A stretch of DNA of 64,000 bases from Rhizobiales bacterium 64-17 (lineage in GTDB: Bacteria > Pseudomonadota > Alphaproteobacteria > Rhizobiales > Xanthobacteraceae): assembly GCA_001899285.1 (NCBI GenBank), contig MKWA01000015.1, positions 170,817 through 234,816 of the forward strand, written 5' to 3'. The position numbers were made by a program, and so were the translations under genes. Positions within the stretch are counted from its first letter, which is position 1. Every line of letters begins with the position of its first letter. Below the pieces are notes generated by a model. That model worked only from the letters and a program-made list of their open reading frames with translations. It ran no database searches and was not told the DNA's origin. Below are positions 18,518-27,742 of this stretch, one piece after another.

Positions 18518-19606
18518 CTAGATCTTGTACGCCTTGGCCTGATCGATCACGGCCTGACGGTCGAATTTGTGAATCTCGTCGATCAGGTCGTTGGTATAGA
18601 GCGGCTTGAAATCCGAAATCTTCAGCTTGAGGAAGTCGGCCTCGCGCTTCAATTCGTCTTCGCTGATCTGACCCATCTTCATGTTCGGATAGGGCGGGCG
18701 GAACAGCTGCATGCGGCGTAGCACCGGCGTCAGCACTGCTTTGATGGCGTCGGCTTGCGACGCGCCGCGCGGCGCCAGTTCCGGATAGGCGTCGAGCAGC
18801 ACCTTGGCGCCTGCCGCCGGATTGGCGAGTACGAATTCCGCCGCCTTGGCGCCGGACCGGCCAAAGCCAACCGCGAGCTTGCGGTTCTGTTGCAGGTAAT
18901 CGCGCTTGGCGTTGACGAAGAAGCCGCCGATCATCGGGATATTCGACGGCCGGGGCAGTGTGCGCAGCTTGATGCCTGCGGCCTCGATCTGGCCGAAACC
19001 GGTATCGAAATAAGCCAGCGCGTCGACAGCGTTCCGTTGCACAGCGACGCCGGCGGTGACGCCTTCACCGACCGCGAGCCATTGCACATCCTTGTCCGGG
19101 TCCATGCCGAGATTGGCGATCACGGCGCGCGTCACCGGATAGTCGGTGGTGCCGAGGCCCGAAACGCCGATCTTCTTACCCTTGAGATCGTTGTAACTCT
19201 TGATCGGCGAATCCGGTGCCACGGCCACGTCCCACTTGTAGGGATAGGTGTATTCGTAGAACGAGACGATCGGCGGCAATTCGCCCTTGGCATAGAGCGG
19301 CAGCGCGAAGCTCGGCGCGCCGACGCCGAACTGCAGATCGCCCTTGTCGAGACCGATCTGCACCGAGGCGATGGCGCCGAGCGGCACCGGATCAATCGAG
19401 AAGCCTTCCTGCTTGTTGTAGCCGAGCGCCTCGCCGATCACCATGTTGATGGTCGTGGCGTTCATCGACTTGGTGCCCATGCCGAACCGCAGTTTCGGCA
19501 TGGTCTGCGCATGGGCGAAGCGGGGTTGCGCAGTGGCGATGGTGGCGGCCACGGCGCCGAGCGTGGCCATGACCTCGCGGCGATTGAAGCGAGACGTGTC
19601 GGTCAT
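18518..19606 (-). CDS. NMT1/SsuA-type ABC transporter substrate-binding protein with Tat-like signal
   Basis: About 362 residues. The N-terminus MTDTSRFNRREVMATLGAV carries an RR motif before a hydrophobic stretch, which suggests twin-arginine export, with probable cleavage after AHA. The mature part (LRFGMGTKSMNATTINMVIGEALGY) belongs to the NMT1/SsuA group. I chose ATG 19606, which follows GGGAGGAT; an earlier in-frame start at 19696 lacks family homology. It is the binding protein of the importer whose permease and ATPase lie just upstream. The ligand is unknown. Confidence 0.88.
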   Translation of the reverse strand: MTDTSRFNRREVMATLGAVAATIATAQPRFAHAQTMPKLRFGMGTKSMNATTINMVIGEALGYNKQEGFSIDPVPLGAIASVQIGLDKGDLQFGVGAPSFALPLYAKGELPPIVSFYEYTYPYKWDVAVAPDSPIKSYNDLKGKKIGVSGLGTTDYPVTRAVIANLGMDPDKDVQWLAVGEGVTAGVAVQRNAVDALAYFDTGFGQIEAAGIKLRTLPRPSNIPMIGGFFVNAKRDYLQQNRKLAVGFGRSGAKAAEFVLANPAAGAKVLLDAYPELAPRGASQADAIKAVLTPVLRRMQLFRPPYPNMKMGQISEDELKREADFLKLKISDFKPLYTNDLIDEIHKFDRQAVIDQAKAYKI

Positions 19607-19664
19607 TGTAATCCTCCCGTGAGATATGATGTGCGGCTGTTGCCGTCTTGTGGTGGGGTGACGA

Positions 19665-20516
19665 TTATTTGTGCCGATCCGACCAGTGGATGACACGGCG
19701 CTCGGTGACCTTGATCAGCAGATGCAGCGCGATGCCGACCACGCCAAGGATGACGAGCGCGGCAAACACGCCGGCGACGTCGGTCACGGCCTGCGCCTGG
19801 GTGATGACGACGCCGATGCCTTCCTGCGCGCCGAGGAATTCGGCGACGATGGTGCCGAGCAGGGCATAGACGACGCCCATGTCCAGGCCGGCGAAGATGT
19901 AGGGCGCGGCGGTCGGCAGCTTTACCCGCAGATAGGTCTGCAGCCGCGAGGCCGACAGCGCCTTCATCAGATCCAGCCGTTCCGGTTCGGTCGAGCGGAT
20001 GCCGGCAAAACTATTCACCAGCATCGGAAAGAAGGTGAGCAGCGCGGCCATCACCACTTTCGAGCCGTTGCCGAAGCCGCACCAGACGATGATGAGAGGT
20101 GCGATGGCGATCTTCGGCAGGCTTTGCAATGCGAACGCATAAGGCATCAGGATGATTTCCGCCGGACGGAATTCCGCCATCAGCGAGCCGAGCAGGAGCC
20201 CGAGGGTCGCGCCGATCAGAAAGCCGAGCGCGGCGTGCCCAAGTGTGCTGCCGAGCGGAACATAAAAGCCGACGCGGCTGTCGAGTGGAACGGCGAGCCC
20301 GGACCACAGCGCGTTGAAAACGCGCTCCGGCCCCGGAAGGATATACGACGGAACCTGGAACACCTGGACCGCGACCTGCCACAGCACCAGCAGACCGATC
20401 ATCCCGGCGATGGTGAGCAGGATATTGCCGATGCGCTGGCGGCGGCGTTGCGCGGCGAGCCGCTCCATGGTGCGGGCGGCGAAATCGTGCGGCGTGGAAA
20501 TATCTGCGGTGCTCAT
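19665..20516 (-). CDS. ABC transporter permease (SsuC/TauC type)
   Basis: A 283-residue binding-protein-dependent permease with about six membrane segments. The cytoplasmic EAA-type loop lies around EPERLDLMKALSASRLQTYL, followed by KLPTAAPYIFAGL. The N-terminal cytosolic segment of about 30 residues precedes the first helix (IGNILLTIAGMIGLLVLW). It starts one base after the ATPase stop, which indicates a single operon. The aliphatic sulfonate/taurine/nitrate type is clear; substrate is not. Confidence 0.93.
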   Translation of the reverse strand: MSTADISTPHDFAARTMERLAAQRRRQRIGNILLTIAGMIGLLVLWQVAVQVFQVPSYILPGPERVFNALWSGLAVPLDSRVGFYVPLGSTLGHAALGFLIGATLGLLLGSLMAEFRPAEIILMPYAFALQSLPKIAIAPLIIVWCGFGNGSKVVMAALLTFFPMLVNSFAGIRSTEPERLDLMKALSASRLQTYLRVKLPTAAPYIFAGLDMGVVYALLGTIVAEFLGAQEGIGVVITQAQAVTDVAGVFAALVILGVVGIALHLLIKVTERRVIHWSDRHK

Positions 20517-20517
20517 G

Positions 20518-21363
20518 TCAGGCGTCCAGCATGCGGCGGATCTCCCGCGCCAGGCGGATATATTCGGGATCGGCGATGGTCTCGGCGTGGCTGCGCGGGC
20601 GGGGGAGATTGACCCGCAGATCTTCGAGCACTTTGCCGGGGCGGCCGGACATCACGACGACGCGGTCGCCGAGGAAGATCGCTTCGCCGATGCTGTGGGT
20701 GATCAGCAGCACGGTCTTCCTGCTGGCCATCCAGATGCGTTGCAGTTCGCCGTTCATGCGCTCGCGGGTGAGTGCATCGAGTGCGCCGAACGGCTCGTCC
20801 ATCAGCAGCACTTTCGGATCGCGTGCGAGGCCACGCACGATCGCTGCGCGCTGCTGCATCCCGCCGCTGAGTTCGTAAGGATATTTGTTCTCGAAGCCGG
20901 TGAGCCCTGCGATCGACAGATACTCCCGCACGGCGTCTTCGCGCGCCGCGCGGTTGCCGCCGCCGACTTGCAGGGGGAGGATGACGTTCTGCCAGACCGT
21001 CATCCAGGGCAGCAGTGTCGCGTTCTGGAAGACGACGCCGACGGCGCCGGACGGGCCGGTGATCGGCTGATGGCCGAGCGTCATTTCGCCGGCATCGGGG
21101 GTGTCGAGACCGGCGAGCAGCCTAAGCATTGTGCTCTTGCCGCAACCGGACGGGCCGACGATGGAGACGAACTCGCCGTCCGCCATCGACAGGTTCATGT
21201 CGTCGAGCGCCACGACGGGATCGCCGGACACGGTGGAATAGACCTTCACCAGACCGCGCGCGCGAATGAGCGGCGCGCTCGTGGGGATGGCTGGATCATG
21301 TTGCCCGGCGGCGACCTGCGCGGTGGCGGCGGTGTGGCCGAGCGTGGCCGTCAAACTCATCAT
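20518..21363 (-). CDS. ABC transporter ATP-binding protein (SsuB/TauB type)
   Basis: A 281-residue ABC ATPase. Walker A is GPSGCGKST (residues 70-78), the Q-loop segment is VFQNATLLPWMTV, the signature is LSGGMQQR and Walker B is VLLMDEPFGALD. It has about 30 extra N-terminal residues before the domain, so translation could also begin further in. It follows the iclR-type gene by 33 bases and precedes the permease. Together these form one importer with the binding protein at 18518. Confidence 0.94.
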   Translation of the reverse strand: MMSLTATLGHTAATAQVAAGQHDPAIPTSAPLIRARGLVKVYSTVSGDPVVALDDMNLSMADGEFVSIVGPSGCGKSTMLRLLAGLDTPDAGEMTLGHQPITGPSGAVGVVFQNATLLPWMTVWQNVILPLQVGGGNRAAREDAVREYLSIAGLTGFENKYPYELSGGMQQRAAIVRGLARDPKVLLMDEPFGALDALTRERMNGELQRIWMASRKTVLLITHSIGEAIFLGDRVVVMSGRPGKVLEDLRVNLPRPRSHAETIADPEYIRLAREIRRMLDA

Positions 21364-21396
21364 TTCTCCTTGTGCGGTTCCTCGTTGTGCGCCGGT

Positions 21397-22221
21397 TTAT
21401 CCGGCGTTCGCTTTTGGCAGGGGTTGCAAGGTCTGACCGGCAGCGCTGCAGGCGCGGCTGAAATCGTGCGCGGCTTGCAGCAGCGGTTCGAGCGCGAGCG
21501 CGACGAACTGATCCTTCGTCATCCGCATGCTGGGCGCGGCGACACTGAGCGAGCCGAGCACGGTGCCGCCATCGTCGAGCGCGGGAACGGCGAGAATACG
21601 CAGTCCGCTGACGATGTCGCCATCGGACAGCGCATAGCCGCGCTTGCGGACCAGATCGATCTGACGCTCCAGGTGCGACACCGACACCTGCATCGCGGGC
21701 GTCAGTTTGATCCGGTCGCTGACGGTGAGGATGTGCCGTACATGGTCGTGCGGCAGATGGGCCATGATCGCGTGACCGATCGCCGAATAGTAGGCCGGGA
21801 TGCGCGTGCCGACGCGCACATTGGCGCCGAGGCGGATGAGGCCCGCCTGCACGCGCTCGACATAGACCACTTCCGTGTTGTCGAGGATGCCGAGACTCGC
21901 CGCCTCGTTGAGTGTGCCGACCAGCGAGCGCAGCAGCGGACGGGCGATGTCGCGCAGGTCCATGCGCGCGATGGCATTGAAACCGAGTTCGAGCGGTTTC
22001 AGCGTCAGGCGAAACCGCTTGGTATTGGCGATCTTGGTGACATAGCCGAGCATCACCAGCGTGTTGAGAAACCGGAACGCGGTGGCGTTATCGACCCCGG
22101 CGCGCCGGGCAACTTCGCTCAACAACAGTTCGGGCTCTTCGGCCGTGAACACCGACAGAATCCGTAATCCTTTCGCGAGCGACTGGACGAGGTTCTTCGG
22201 ATTTGGGTCGTTGGCAGCCAT
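21397..22221 (-). CDS. IclR family transcriptional regulator
   Basis: A 274-residue IclR regulator. The N-terminal winged helix (NLVQSLAKGLRILSVF; LSEVARRAGVDNATAFRFLNTL) is followed by the effector domain (YYSAIGHAIMAHLP, RGYALSDGD). It heads the minus-strand run that encodes the importer, propeller, amidohydrolase and isomerase genes, so it probably controls that operon in response to its substrate. It is not closely similar to the other two IclR proteins in the window. Confidence 0.92.
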   Translation of the reverse strand: MAANDPNPKNLVQSLAKGLRILSVFTAEEPELLLSEVARRAGVDNATAFRFLNTLVMLGYVTKIANTKRFRLTLKPLELGFNAIARMDLRDIARPLLRSLVGTLNEAASLGILDNTEVVYVERVQAGLIRLGANVRVGTRIPAYYSAIGHAIMAHLPHDHVRHILTVSDRIKLTPAMQVSVSHLERQIDLVRKRGYALSDGDIVSGLRILAVPALDDGGTVLGSLSVAAPSMRMTKDQFVALALEPLLQAAHDFSRACSAAGQTLQPLPKANAG

Positions 22222-22426
22222 GAAGTTTGCTGTTCGGATAACGAACTGAAATTCGATTTATTGAGGGTAGGAAGCGTCTGCCGTGAAGTCAAATCCACGC
22301 GGCGCCCGGCGCGGCTGTGCGCATTCGCGACATCGGTCGGAGCGGATGGGTAGCGGACGTATCAAAAATGCTGCGACGATCTGGCGCGCCAATGGCACCG
22401 GAAGACCGCGGCACGATTTGGTTTTG

Positions 22427-23194
22427 CTATCGCGAAATCAATGGCGTGCGGCTGGTGAGCGCGCGCGAGATTTTCTCGGCGGCGGACATCACCTGCGGAA
22501 TGAACTGCGCCACTTTGCTGCGTTCCGCTTTGGTCGGCACGATGACGAGACTCAAACCCGCGACCACCTGACCGGCGCGCGAAATCGGCGCGGCCAGACC
22601 GACGCGACCGGCCGCGACTTCCGAATCCGTCAGCGCGTAGCCGGCGCGGCGAATGTCGCGGAATTGTGCCTTGAAATCTTTCCAGTCGTTGACGTGCAGC
22701 GCGTTCTTGATGGCCTTTTCGTTGGCGAGATACACGCTCTTCAGGGTGCGATCGGGCAGGTTGGCAAGAATGACTTTCGACGTGGCGCCGAGAAACAGCG
22801 GCATCGCCACGCCGCGTTCGTAGCTGGTGGCAGGATGCCGTCGCTCGCCGGCGACGTCGTGCACGCACATGACGCAGTCCTTGAAGCGGCGTGACAGGAC
22901 CACCGTGGCGGATCGTCGCGTGCGGGCGAGCAGATCGCGCATCACCGGATCGGCGATCCGCACCAGTTCGTCGTTTTGTCGCAGGATTCGATCGTAGCGA
23001 ATGAAACCCGGCCCGAGCGCATAGGCGGCGCCCGTGACGGGATCGAGCAGACCGCCCTGCACCAGACTGCGAACATGCCGGTATGTGGTGCTGGTCGGCA
23101 TGCCGAGCGCGGCGGCCATGTCCTCCACCGTGAGGGCCGGCTGGCCCTGCTCGAAGAGCTGGAGAATGGCGAGAAGGCGGGGCTGGCGCGTCAT
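22427..23194 (-). CDS. IclR family transcriptional regulator (paralogue of the one at 38701)
   Basis: A 255-residue IclR regulator: helix-turn-helix at about 5-60 (VEDMAAALGMPTSTTYRHVR), effector domain with RRFKDCVMCVHDVAG and RGVAMPLFLGATSKVIL. It is divergent from the binding-protein gene at 23415, so it likely controls the plus-strand ureide-like run 23415-31384. Sequence blocks along its whole length match the IclR protein at 38701-39501. A 205-base gap separates it from the upstream regulator gene; nothing recognisable was seen there. Confidence 0.92.
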   Translation of the reverse strand: MTRQPRLLAILQLFEQGQPALTVEDMAAALGMPTSTTYRHVRSLVQGGLLDPVTGAAYALGPGFIRYDRILRQNDELVRIADPVMRDLLARTRRSATVVLSRRFKDCVMCVHDVAGERRHPATSYERGVAMPLFLGATSKVILANLPDRTLKSVYLANEKAIKNALHVNDWKDFKAQFRDIRRAGYALTDSEVAAGRVGLAAPISRAGQVVAGLSLVIVPTKAERSKVAQFIPQVMSAAEKISRALTSRTPLISR

Positions 23195-23414
23195 AACGGC
23201 AAAATGGGCGGCAAAATCGGGTGTGAAGGCATGACATTACCATGATGCAAAAATGTGCAAAATTATCAATGAGAGATAATTCCGTTGCTGCGGTGCCGCC
23301 TGTGGGCTACGCTTCGGGCAGGTGACCCGGGCGCAGCCGGGCCGCTGGCGTTTGTGCGCTCCGGTTGGGGGCGCATGGGACGGAACAAGCCGACAGAACA
23401 GCAGGAGGTTTCAC
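23195..23414. promoter_or_regulatory. Divergent intergenic region with AATTATC/GATAATT palindrome
   Basis: 220 bases between the divergent IclR gene and the binding-protein gene. An AT-rich patch at about 23240-23285 holds a perfect inverted repeat, AATTATC (23261-23267) and GATAATT (23275-23281), with a 7-base spacer. A repeated TGCAAAA motif lies just before it. This is a likely IclR operator and divergent promoter. The right end holds a strong AGGAGGT ribosome site (23403-23409). Confidence 0.5.
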
Positions 23415-24380
23415 ATGAAGACGATAACCCGCACACTGGCGGCTTTGATCGCGCTCGCTGTCGTTGCAGCCGCGCCGGCTGCCCGCGCCCAGCAGCCGAC
23501 CGAGGTTCGTGTCGCCGTGCTCGCGCCGAGCGCGCTGCTCTGGCTGCACGCGATCGCCAAGGACCAGGGCTTCTATGACGCCAACAAGATCGTCGTGAAA
23601 GAGCTGGTTGCCGGCTCGAGCCCGGCGCTGTTGCAGGCCGTTTCGTCGGGTAGCGTCGAGGCGGGCATCTCGCTTGGCGACGTGGTGATCCGCGCGGTCG
23701 ATCAGGGCGCGCCGGTGGTGATCGCCGGTGCGGTGCTGGAAAAGACCATCCTGCGGCTGGTCGGTGGTACCGGCGTCAATGCCATCAAGGGTCTCGAAGG
23801 CGCGACCGTGACCGCGGGCGCTGTGGAAGGCGGCACTGCCAACCTGCTGCGCTATCAGCTCAAGCGCGGCGGTGTCGATCCGCGCAGCGTCAAGATGGTG
23901 GCGCTGACCAATTCACGCGACCGCGTCGTCGCGCTCGGCAATGGACAGGTCAAAGGCGCGCTGCTGATCGCCCCGTTCGATACGCTTGCGGAGCGTGAGA
24001 AGATGAAGGTGCTCGACGTCTATCGCGAGCCCTATATCCAGACGCCGCTGATCTTCAACAAGGACTGGGCCGCCAAGAACCGCGCCGCGGCTGTCGGTCT
24101 CGCCAAGGCGCTGCAGAAAGCGTCGGTGTGGATCTACAATCCCGCCAACAAGCAGAAGGCGATCGACATTCTGGCCGCCTATACCAAGGTTCCGGCCGAT
24201 GTCTGTGCCGATTCCTATAAGTTCATCGTTGAGGACCAGAAGGCGATCGGCCGCAATCTCGAAGTGCAGGCAGCCGGCCTCGAAAACATCATCAACATCG
24301 ACAAGGATATTGGTGCGAACCCGGCTTCGTCGAAGCCGTTCGACCTGTCGCGCTATTACGATCCGAGCTTTCTGAAGTAA
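23415..24380 (+). CDS. NMT1-type ABC transporter substrate-binding protein
   Basis: A 321-residue exported protein with a clear Sec signal peptide (MKTITRTLAALIALAVVAAA to about ARAQQ). The mature domain begins EVRVAVLAPSALLWLHAIAKD and is typical of NMT1/SsuA-like proteins. ATG 23415 is chosen because AGGAGGT lies five bases upstream; an earlier start at 23322 would destroy the signal peptide. It is the first gene of the plus-strand run and presumably delivers its ligand to the permease and ATPase at 26960-28524. Confidence 0.9.
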   Translation: MKTITRTLAALIALAVVAAAPAARAQQPTEVRVAVLAPSALLWLHAIAKDQGFYDANKIVVKELVAGSSPALLQAVSSGSVEAGISLGDVVIRAVDQGAPVVIAGAVLEKTILRLVGGTGVNAIKGLEGATVTAGAVEGGTANLLRYQLKRGGVDPRSVKMVALTNSRDRVVALGNGQVKGALLIAPFDTLAEREKMKVLDVYREPYIQTPLIFNKDWAAKNRAAAVGLAKALQKASVWIYNPANKQKAIDILAAYTKVPADVCADSYKFIVEDQKAIGRNLEVQAAGLENIINIDKDIGANPASSKPFDLSRYYDPSFLK

Positions 24381-24411
24381 GCGAAAGATCGAGTGAGGTT
24401 GCGTTTCGCGT

Positions 24412-25491
24412 ATGACCGATCATCGCCCACCGGACGATCGCATTCCCGTAATGCTGCTGACCGGATTTCTCGGCAGCGGGAAAACGACATTGTTGAACGC
24501 ATGGCTGCGCTCGCCGGAATTGTCCGGCGCCGCGGTCATCGTCAACGAGTTCGGTGAGGTCGGGATCGATCATGCGCTGATCGCTTCCAGCACTGACAAC
24601 ACCATTGAATTGTCTACGGGCTGCCTCTGCTGCACGGTAAGCGGCGATCTGGTCAACACGCTGCGCGAACTGATCGTCAAGCGCGAGAAGGGTGAGGTTC
24701 GCGCGTTCGACCGCGTCGTGATCGAGACCACGGGCCTTGCCGACCCGGCGCCGGTGATCCAGGCGCTGATGACATTCCCGGTGGCGCGCAAGTTCCGCCT
24801 GGCGCAAGTCATCACCACAGTCGACGCGGTCAACGGCGCGGCGACGCTCGATCGGCATCCCGAGGCGGTGAAGCAGGCGGCGGTCGCCGACGAAATCATT
24901 ATCACCAAGATGGACGTCAATCCGGAGGCGGGCGACAACCTTGTCAGCCGCCTGTTGGCGCTCAATCCGGGCGCGCGGCAGCATCATTCCGCGCTGGATC
25001 ATCTCCCGACGCCGTCGGCTCTCGCGACTGTCGATATCTATGACCCGCAGACCAAAAGTGCCGATGTGGCGCGCTGGCTCAATGCGGAAGCGCATGACAA
25101 TGAGAGTGACAACGACAACCACGCGCACGGCCATCATCATCACGATGTGAACCGGCACAACGCGGAGATTGGTTCGTTTGTGCTCGAATTCAATGAGCCG
25201 CTTGAATGGGACCACGTCGCCCATTGGCTCGACGCCCTGGTGATCGGCCATGGCAACGATCTGCTGCGGGTCAAAGGTATCCTCGATATCGCCGGCCGTG
25301 ATCGTCCGATCGTCGTGCAGGCGGTGCAGAGCCTGTTTCACCCGCCATTCGATCTCCCGGCCTGGCCGGAAGGGGTGCGCAAGTCCCGCATCGTCTTCAT
25401 CACCCGCAATCTGCCGCGCGCTTTCGTGCAGGAAGTGCTCGACACCATCCGGCAGCGGCCGCTGCCTCGCGCCGGCGGCGCTGGCCGCTGA
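24412..25491 (+). CDS. CobW/COG0523 family GTPase, putative metal chaperone
   Basis: A 359-residue G3E GTPase. The P-loop is GFLGSGKT (residues 18-25), the metal-binding motif GCLCCT gives C71, C73 and C74, and TKMD is the base-specificity motif. A His/Asp-rich stretch at about 228-250 (DNHAHGHHHH) separates the GTPase and C-terminal CobW domains. COG0523 proteins insert or handle zinc or other metals. Placement between the binding protein and a metal-dependent cyclic amidohydrolase suggests it supplies metal to that hydrolase. It is not next to cobalamin genes, so a role in B12 synthesis is unlikely. Confidence 0.9.
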   Translation: MTDHRPPDDRIPVMLLTGFLGSGKTTLLNAWLRSPELSGAAVIVNEFGEVGIDHALIASSTDNTIELSTGCLCCTVSGDLVNTLRELIVKREKGEVRAFDRVVIETTGLADPAPVIQALMTFPVARKFRLAQVITTVDAVNGAATLDRHPEAVKQAAVADEIIITKMDVNPEAGDNLVSRLLALNPGARQHHSALDHLPTPSALATVDIYDPQTKSADVARWLNAEAHDNESDNDNHAHGHHHHDVNRHNAEIGSFVLEFNEPLEWDHVAHWLDALVIGHGNDLLRVKGILDIAGRDRPIVVQAVQSLFHPPFDLPAWPEGVRKSRIVFITRNLPRAFVQEVLDTIRQRPLPRAGGAGR

Positions 25492-25537
25492 CCATTCCGT
25501 TTCGCAAACAGCCTGAAGTCACTGGAGAATAGTTTCG

Positions 25538-26923
25538 ATGGATACCCTCATCCGCAACGGCCTTCTGATCACGTCGAAGTCCGAAACCCGCGCCTCGGTC
25601 GGCATTCGCGACGGGATCATTGCCGGCGTCTACGCACCGGGCGATGAGCCGGAGGCCAAGGAAGTGATCGACGCCGGCGGGCTGGCGATCCTTCCGGGCG
25701 TGATCGACATGCACTCGCATCATCGCGAGGGCAGCGAGCCAGGCTTTGAGTACAAGGACACGATCTATACCTCGACCAAGCAGTGCGCGGCCGGTGGCGT
25801 CACCACCTCGGTGGCGATGCCGAACGTCACGCCGCCGCCGAACTCGCTGGCGCTGCTGAAGAAGCAGTTCGCGATCTACGAGCGCGACGCCGTCGTCGAC
25901 TGGAATTTCAATCCGGCGCCGACCATCGCCGATGAAATTCCGAAGATGGCGGACCAGGGCATCGCCGCCTTCAAGATCTTCATGGTGGTCGATACCGGTC
26001 GCAGCTATCCGCACATGCCCGGCATCGGCGTGCACGACCACGGCAAGATCCTCGAGATCATGCAGCACTGCGCCAAGGTCAACGTGCCGCTGATGATCCA
26101 TCCGCACGATCAGGCGCTGATGGACGTGATCGAAAAGGATTTCTGGGATCGGCAGCAGCGCGACGCGCTCGCTTATGCCAAGGCTTATGCCGCGCATGAC
26201 GGCGTGATCTGGGAAACCGCGATCGCCACCTTGCTGCGGCTGCAGCGCGCGGCGGGTTGCCATCTGCACATCCTGCACACCCAGACCTCCGGTAGCGTCG
26301 ATCTGATCCGCAAGGCAAAGGCTGCAGGTCAGCGCGTCACCTGCGAGATCAATCCGTGGGCGCTGTTCCTCGGTTGCGAATGGTCGGCGATCCAGCGCCT
26401 CGGCTCCTATGCGCTGTCGTACTGGGTGCCGGAAAAGAACGTGCCGAGCCTCTGGGAAGGTCTCAACGACGGCACCATCGACATCGTCGCCACGGACCAC
26501 GCGCCGCATACCCGCGAGGAGAAGGAAATCGGCTGGACCGATGGCTGGAAGGCGCACACCGGCACGCCGTCTACGCAGTTCTACCTCAGCATGTTCCTGA
26601 CGGCGGCGTTGGAGAACAAGATTCCGTTGCAGCGCGTCGTCGAGGCGACGTCGACCGCTCCCGCAAAGGTTTTCGGCATCGAGAAGAAGGGCGATATCGT
26701 GCCCGGCTATCATGCCGATCTGGTGCTGGTCGATCTCAATCGCGAATACGAAATCCGCGATGAGGACGTGCTCAGCCTCACCGGTTGGAGCCCGTACGCC
26801 GGCAAGAAGGTGCGCGGCAAGCCGGTACGCACCCTGGTGCGCGGCAAGACGGTCTATGTCGACGGCAAGGTCGTCGGCGACAAGGGTTGGGGCAAGCAGG
26901 CCCGCGCGCACTATCCGGGTTAA
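25538..26923 (+). CDS. Dihydroorotase/dihydropyrimidinase-like cyclic amidohydrolase
   Basis: A 461-residue binuclear metal amidohydrolase. Expected ligands are all visible: H59 and H61 (DMHSHHREG), the carbamylated lysine K146 (AAFKIFMV), H188/H190 (MIHPHDQ), H247 (LHILHTQT) and D320 (VATDHAPHT). These enzymes open cyclic amides or ureides such as hydantoins, dihydropyrimidines, allantoin or dihydroorotate. Context with an importer, an N-carbamoylsarcosine-amidase-like protein and a PuuE-like deacetylase favours catabolism of an imported ring compound rather than pyrimidine synthesis. Exact substrate is unknown. Confidence 0.88.
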   Translation: MDTLIRNGLLITSKSETRASVGIRDGIIAGVYAPGDEPEAKEVIDAGGLAILPGVIDMHSHHREGSEPGFEYKDTIYTSTKQCAAGGVTTSVAMPNVTPPPNSLALLKKQFAIYERDAVVDWNFNPAPTIADEIPKMADQGIAAFKIFMVVDTGRSYPHMPGIGVHDHGKILEIMQHCAKVNVPLMIHPHDQALMDVIEKDFWDRQQRDALAYAKAYAAHDGVIWETAIATLLRLQRAAGCHLHILHTQTSGSVDLIRKAKAAGQRVTCEINPWALFLGCEWSAIQRLGSYALSYWVPEKNVPSLWEGLNDGTIDIVATDHAPHTREEKEIGWTDGWKAHTGTPSTQFYLSMFLTAALENKIPLQRVVEATSTAPAKVFGIEKKGDIVPGYHADLVLVDLNREYEIRDEDVLSLTGWSPYAGKKVRGKPVRTLVRGKTVYVDGKVVGDKGWGKQARAHYPG

Positions 26924-26959
26924 GGCACTGGTCCAAAAATTGAAATCGAGGCATTTCAG

Positions 26960-27742
26960 TTGAAGGGAATCATCGAATTTCTCGAGCAGGAGACACGGCT
27001 CGCATCCTTCATGCGGATCGTGTTCTCCATCCTTTGCGTGCTGGTCATCTGGCAGTTGGTGGCAACGGTGGTCACCAACCGCCTGCTGCTGGTGCCGCCG
27101 GCCGATGTGGCCGTCGCGCTATGGAAAGAAACGCTCGATGGCAGCATGTGGACGAACGCTGTCGCCACGGTTACGGCGGTGGTGACCTCGTTCATCGTCT
27201 CGGTGATCATCGGCATTGCGATCGGTCTGGGGCTGGCGTCGAGCCGCTTGCTGTCGCTGATGGGTGGGCCGGCCTTGAGTGCGCTCAACTCCGTGCCGAT
27301 CATCGCGCTGGCGCCGCTGTTCGTGGCCTGGCTTGGTCTCGGCTTTGCGTCGAAATTCGTGCTGGTGTTGCTGGTGGCGGTGTTTCCGGTGGTGGTGACG
27401 ACTGAGGCCGGTCTGCGCGCCACTGACAAGCCGCTGATCGAGGCGGCACGGTCCTTCAACGCGACGCCGTGGCAGATCTTCACGACCGTGACGTTCCCCT
27501 ATGCGCTGCCGTTCATTGTCAGTGGCATCCGCGTGTCATGGGCGCGTGCTCTCGTCGGCATCGTCGTCGCTGAGTTCTTCGGTTCGTTCGCCGGGTTCGG
27601 CTTTGCCATCCTGTCGGCGAGCCAGACCTTCGATACGGCGCGCGTGCTCGGCTATGTGTTTGTGCTCGGCGCCATGGGTCTGTTGGGAAGCGTCGCGTTC
27701 GCGACGCTGGAACGCCGGTTGGCACCTTGGAGGCAGGAATGA
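26960..27742 (+). CDS. ABC transporter permease (SsuC/TauC type)
   Basis: A 260-residue permease with about six membrane helices and an EAA-like loop near DKPLIEAARSFNATPWQIFTT. The start is TTG at 26960, after a GAGG at about 26948; the alternative ATG at 27011 would remove the first 17 residues. The 3' end overlaps the ATPase start by four bases (ATGA). It belongs to the nitrate/sulfonate/taurine permease group. It is separated from its probable binding protein by the CobW and hydrolase genes, which supports one shared operon. Confidence 0.92.
   Translation: MKGIIEFLEQETRLASFMRIVFSILCVLVIWQLVATVVTNRLLLVPPADVAVALWKETLDGSMWTNAVATVTAVVTSFIVSVIIGIAIGLGLASSRLLSLMGGPALSALNSVPIIALAPLFVAWLGLGFASKFVLVLLVAVFPVVVTTEAGLRATDKPLIEAARSFNATPWQIFTTVTFPYALPFIVSGIRVSWARALVGIVVAEFFGSFAGFGFAILSASQTFDTARVLGYVFVLGAMGLLGSVAFATLERRLAPWRQE

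Noticed and set aside
22222-22426. The gap between the two minus-strand IclR genes as a possible small gene
   Set aside because: Short frames exist but none has a ribosome site, a motif or a family match.
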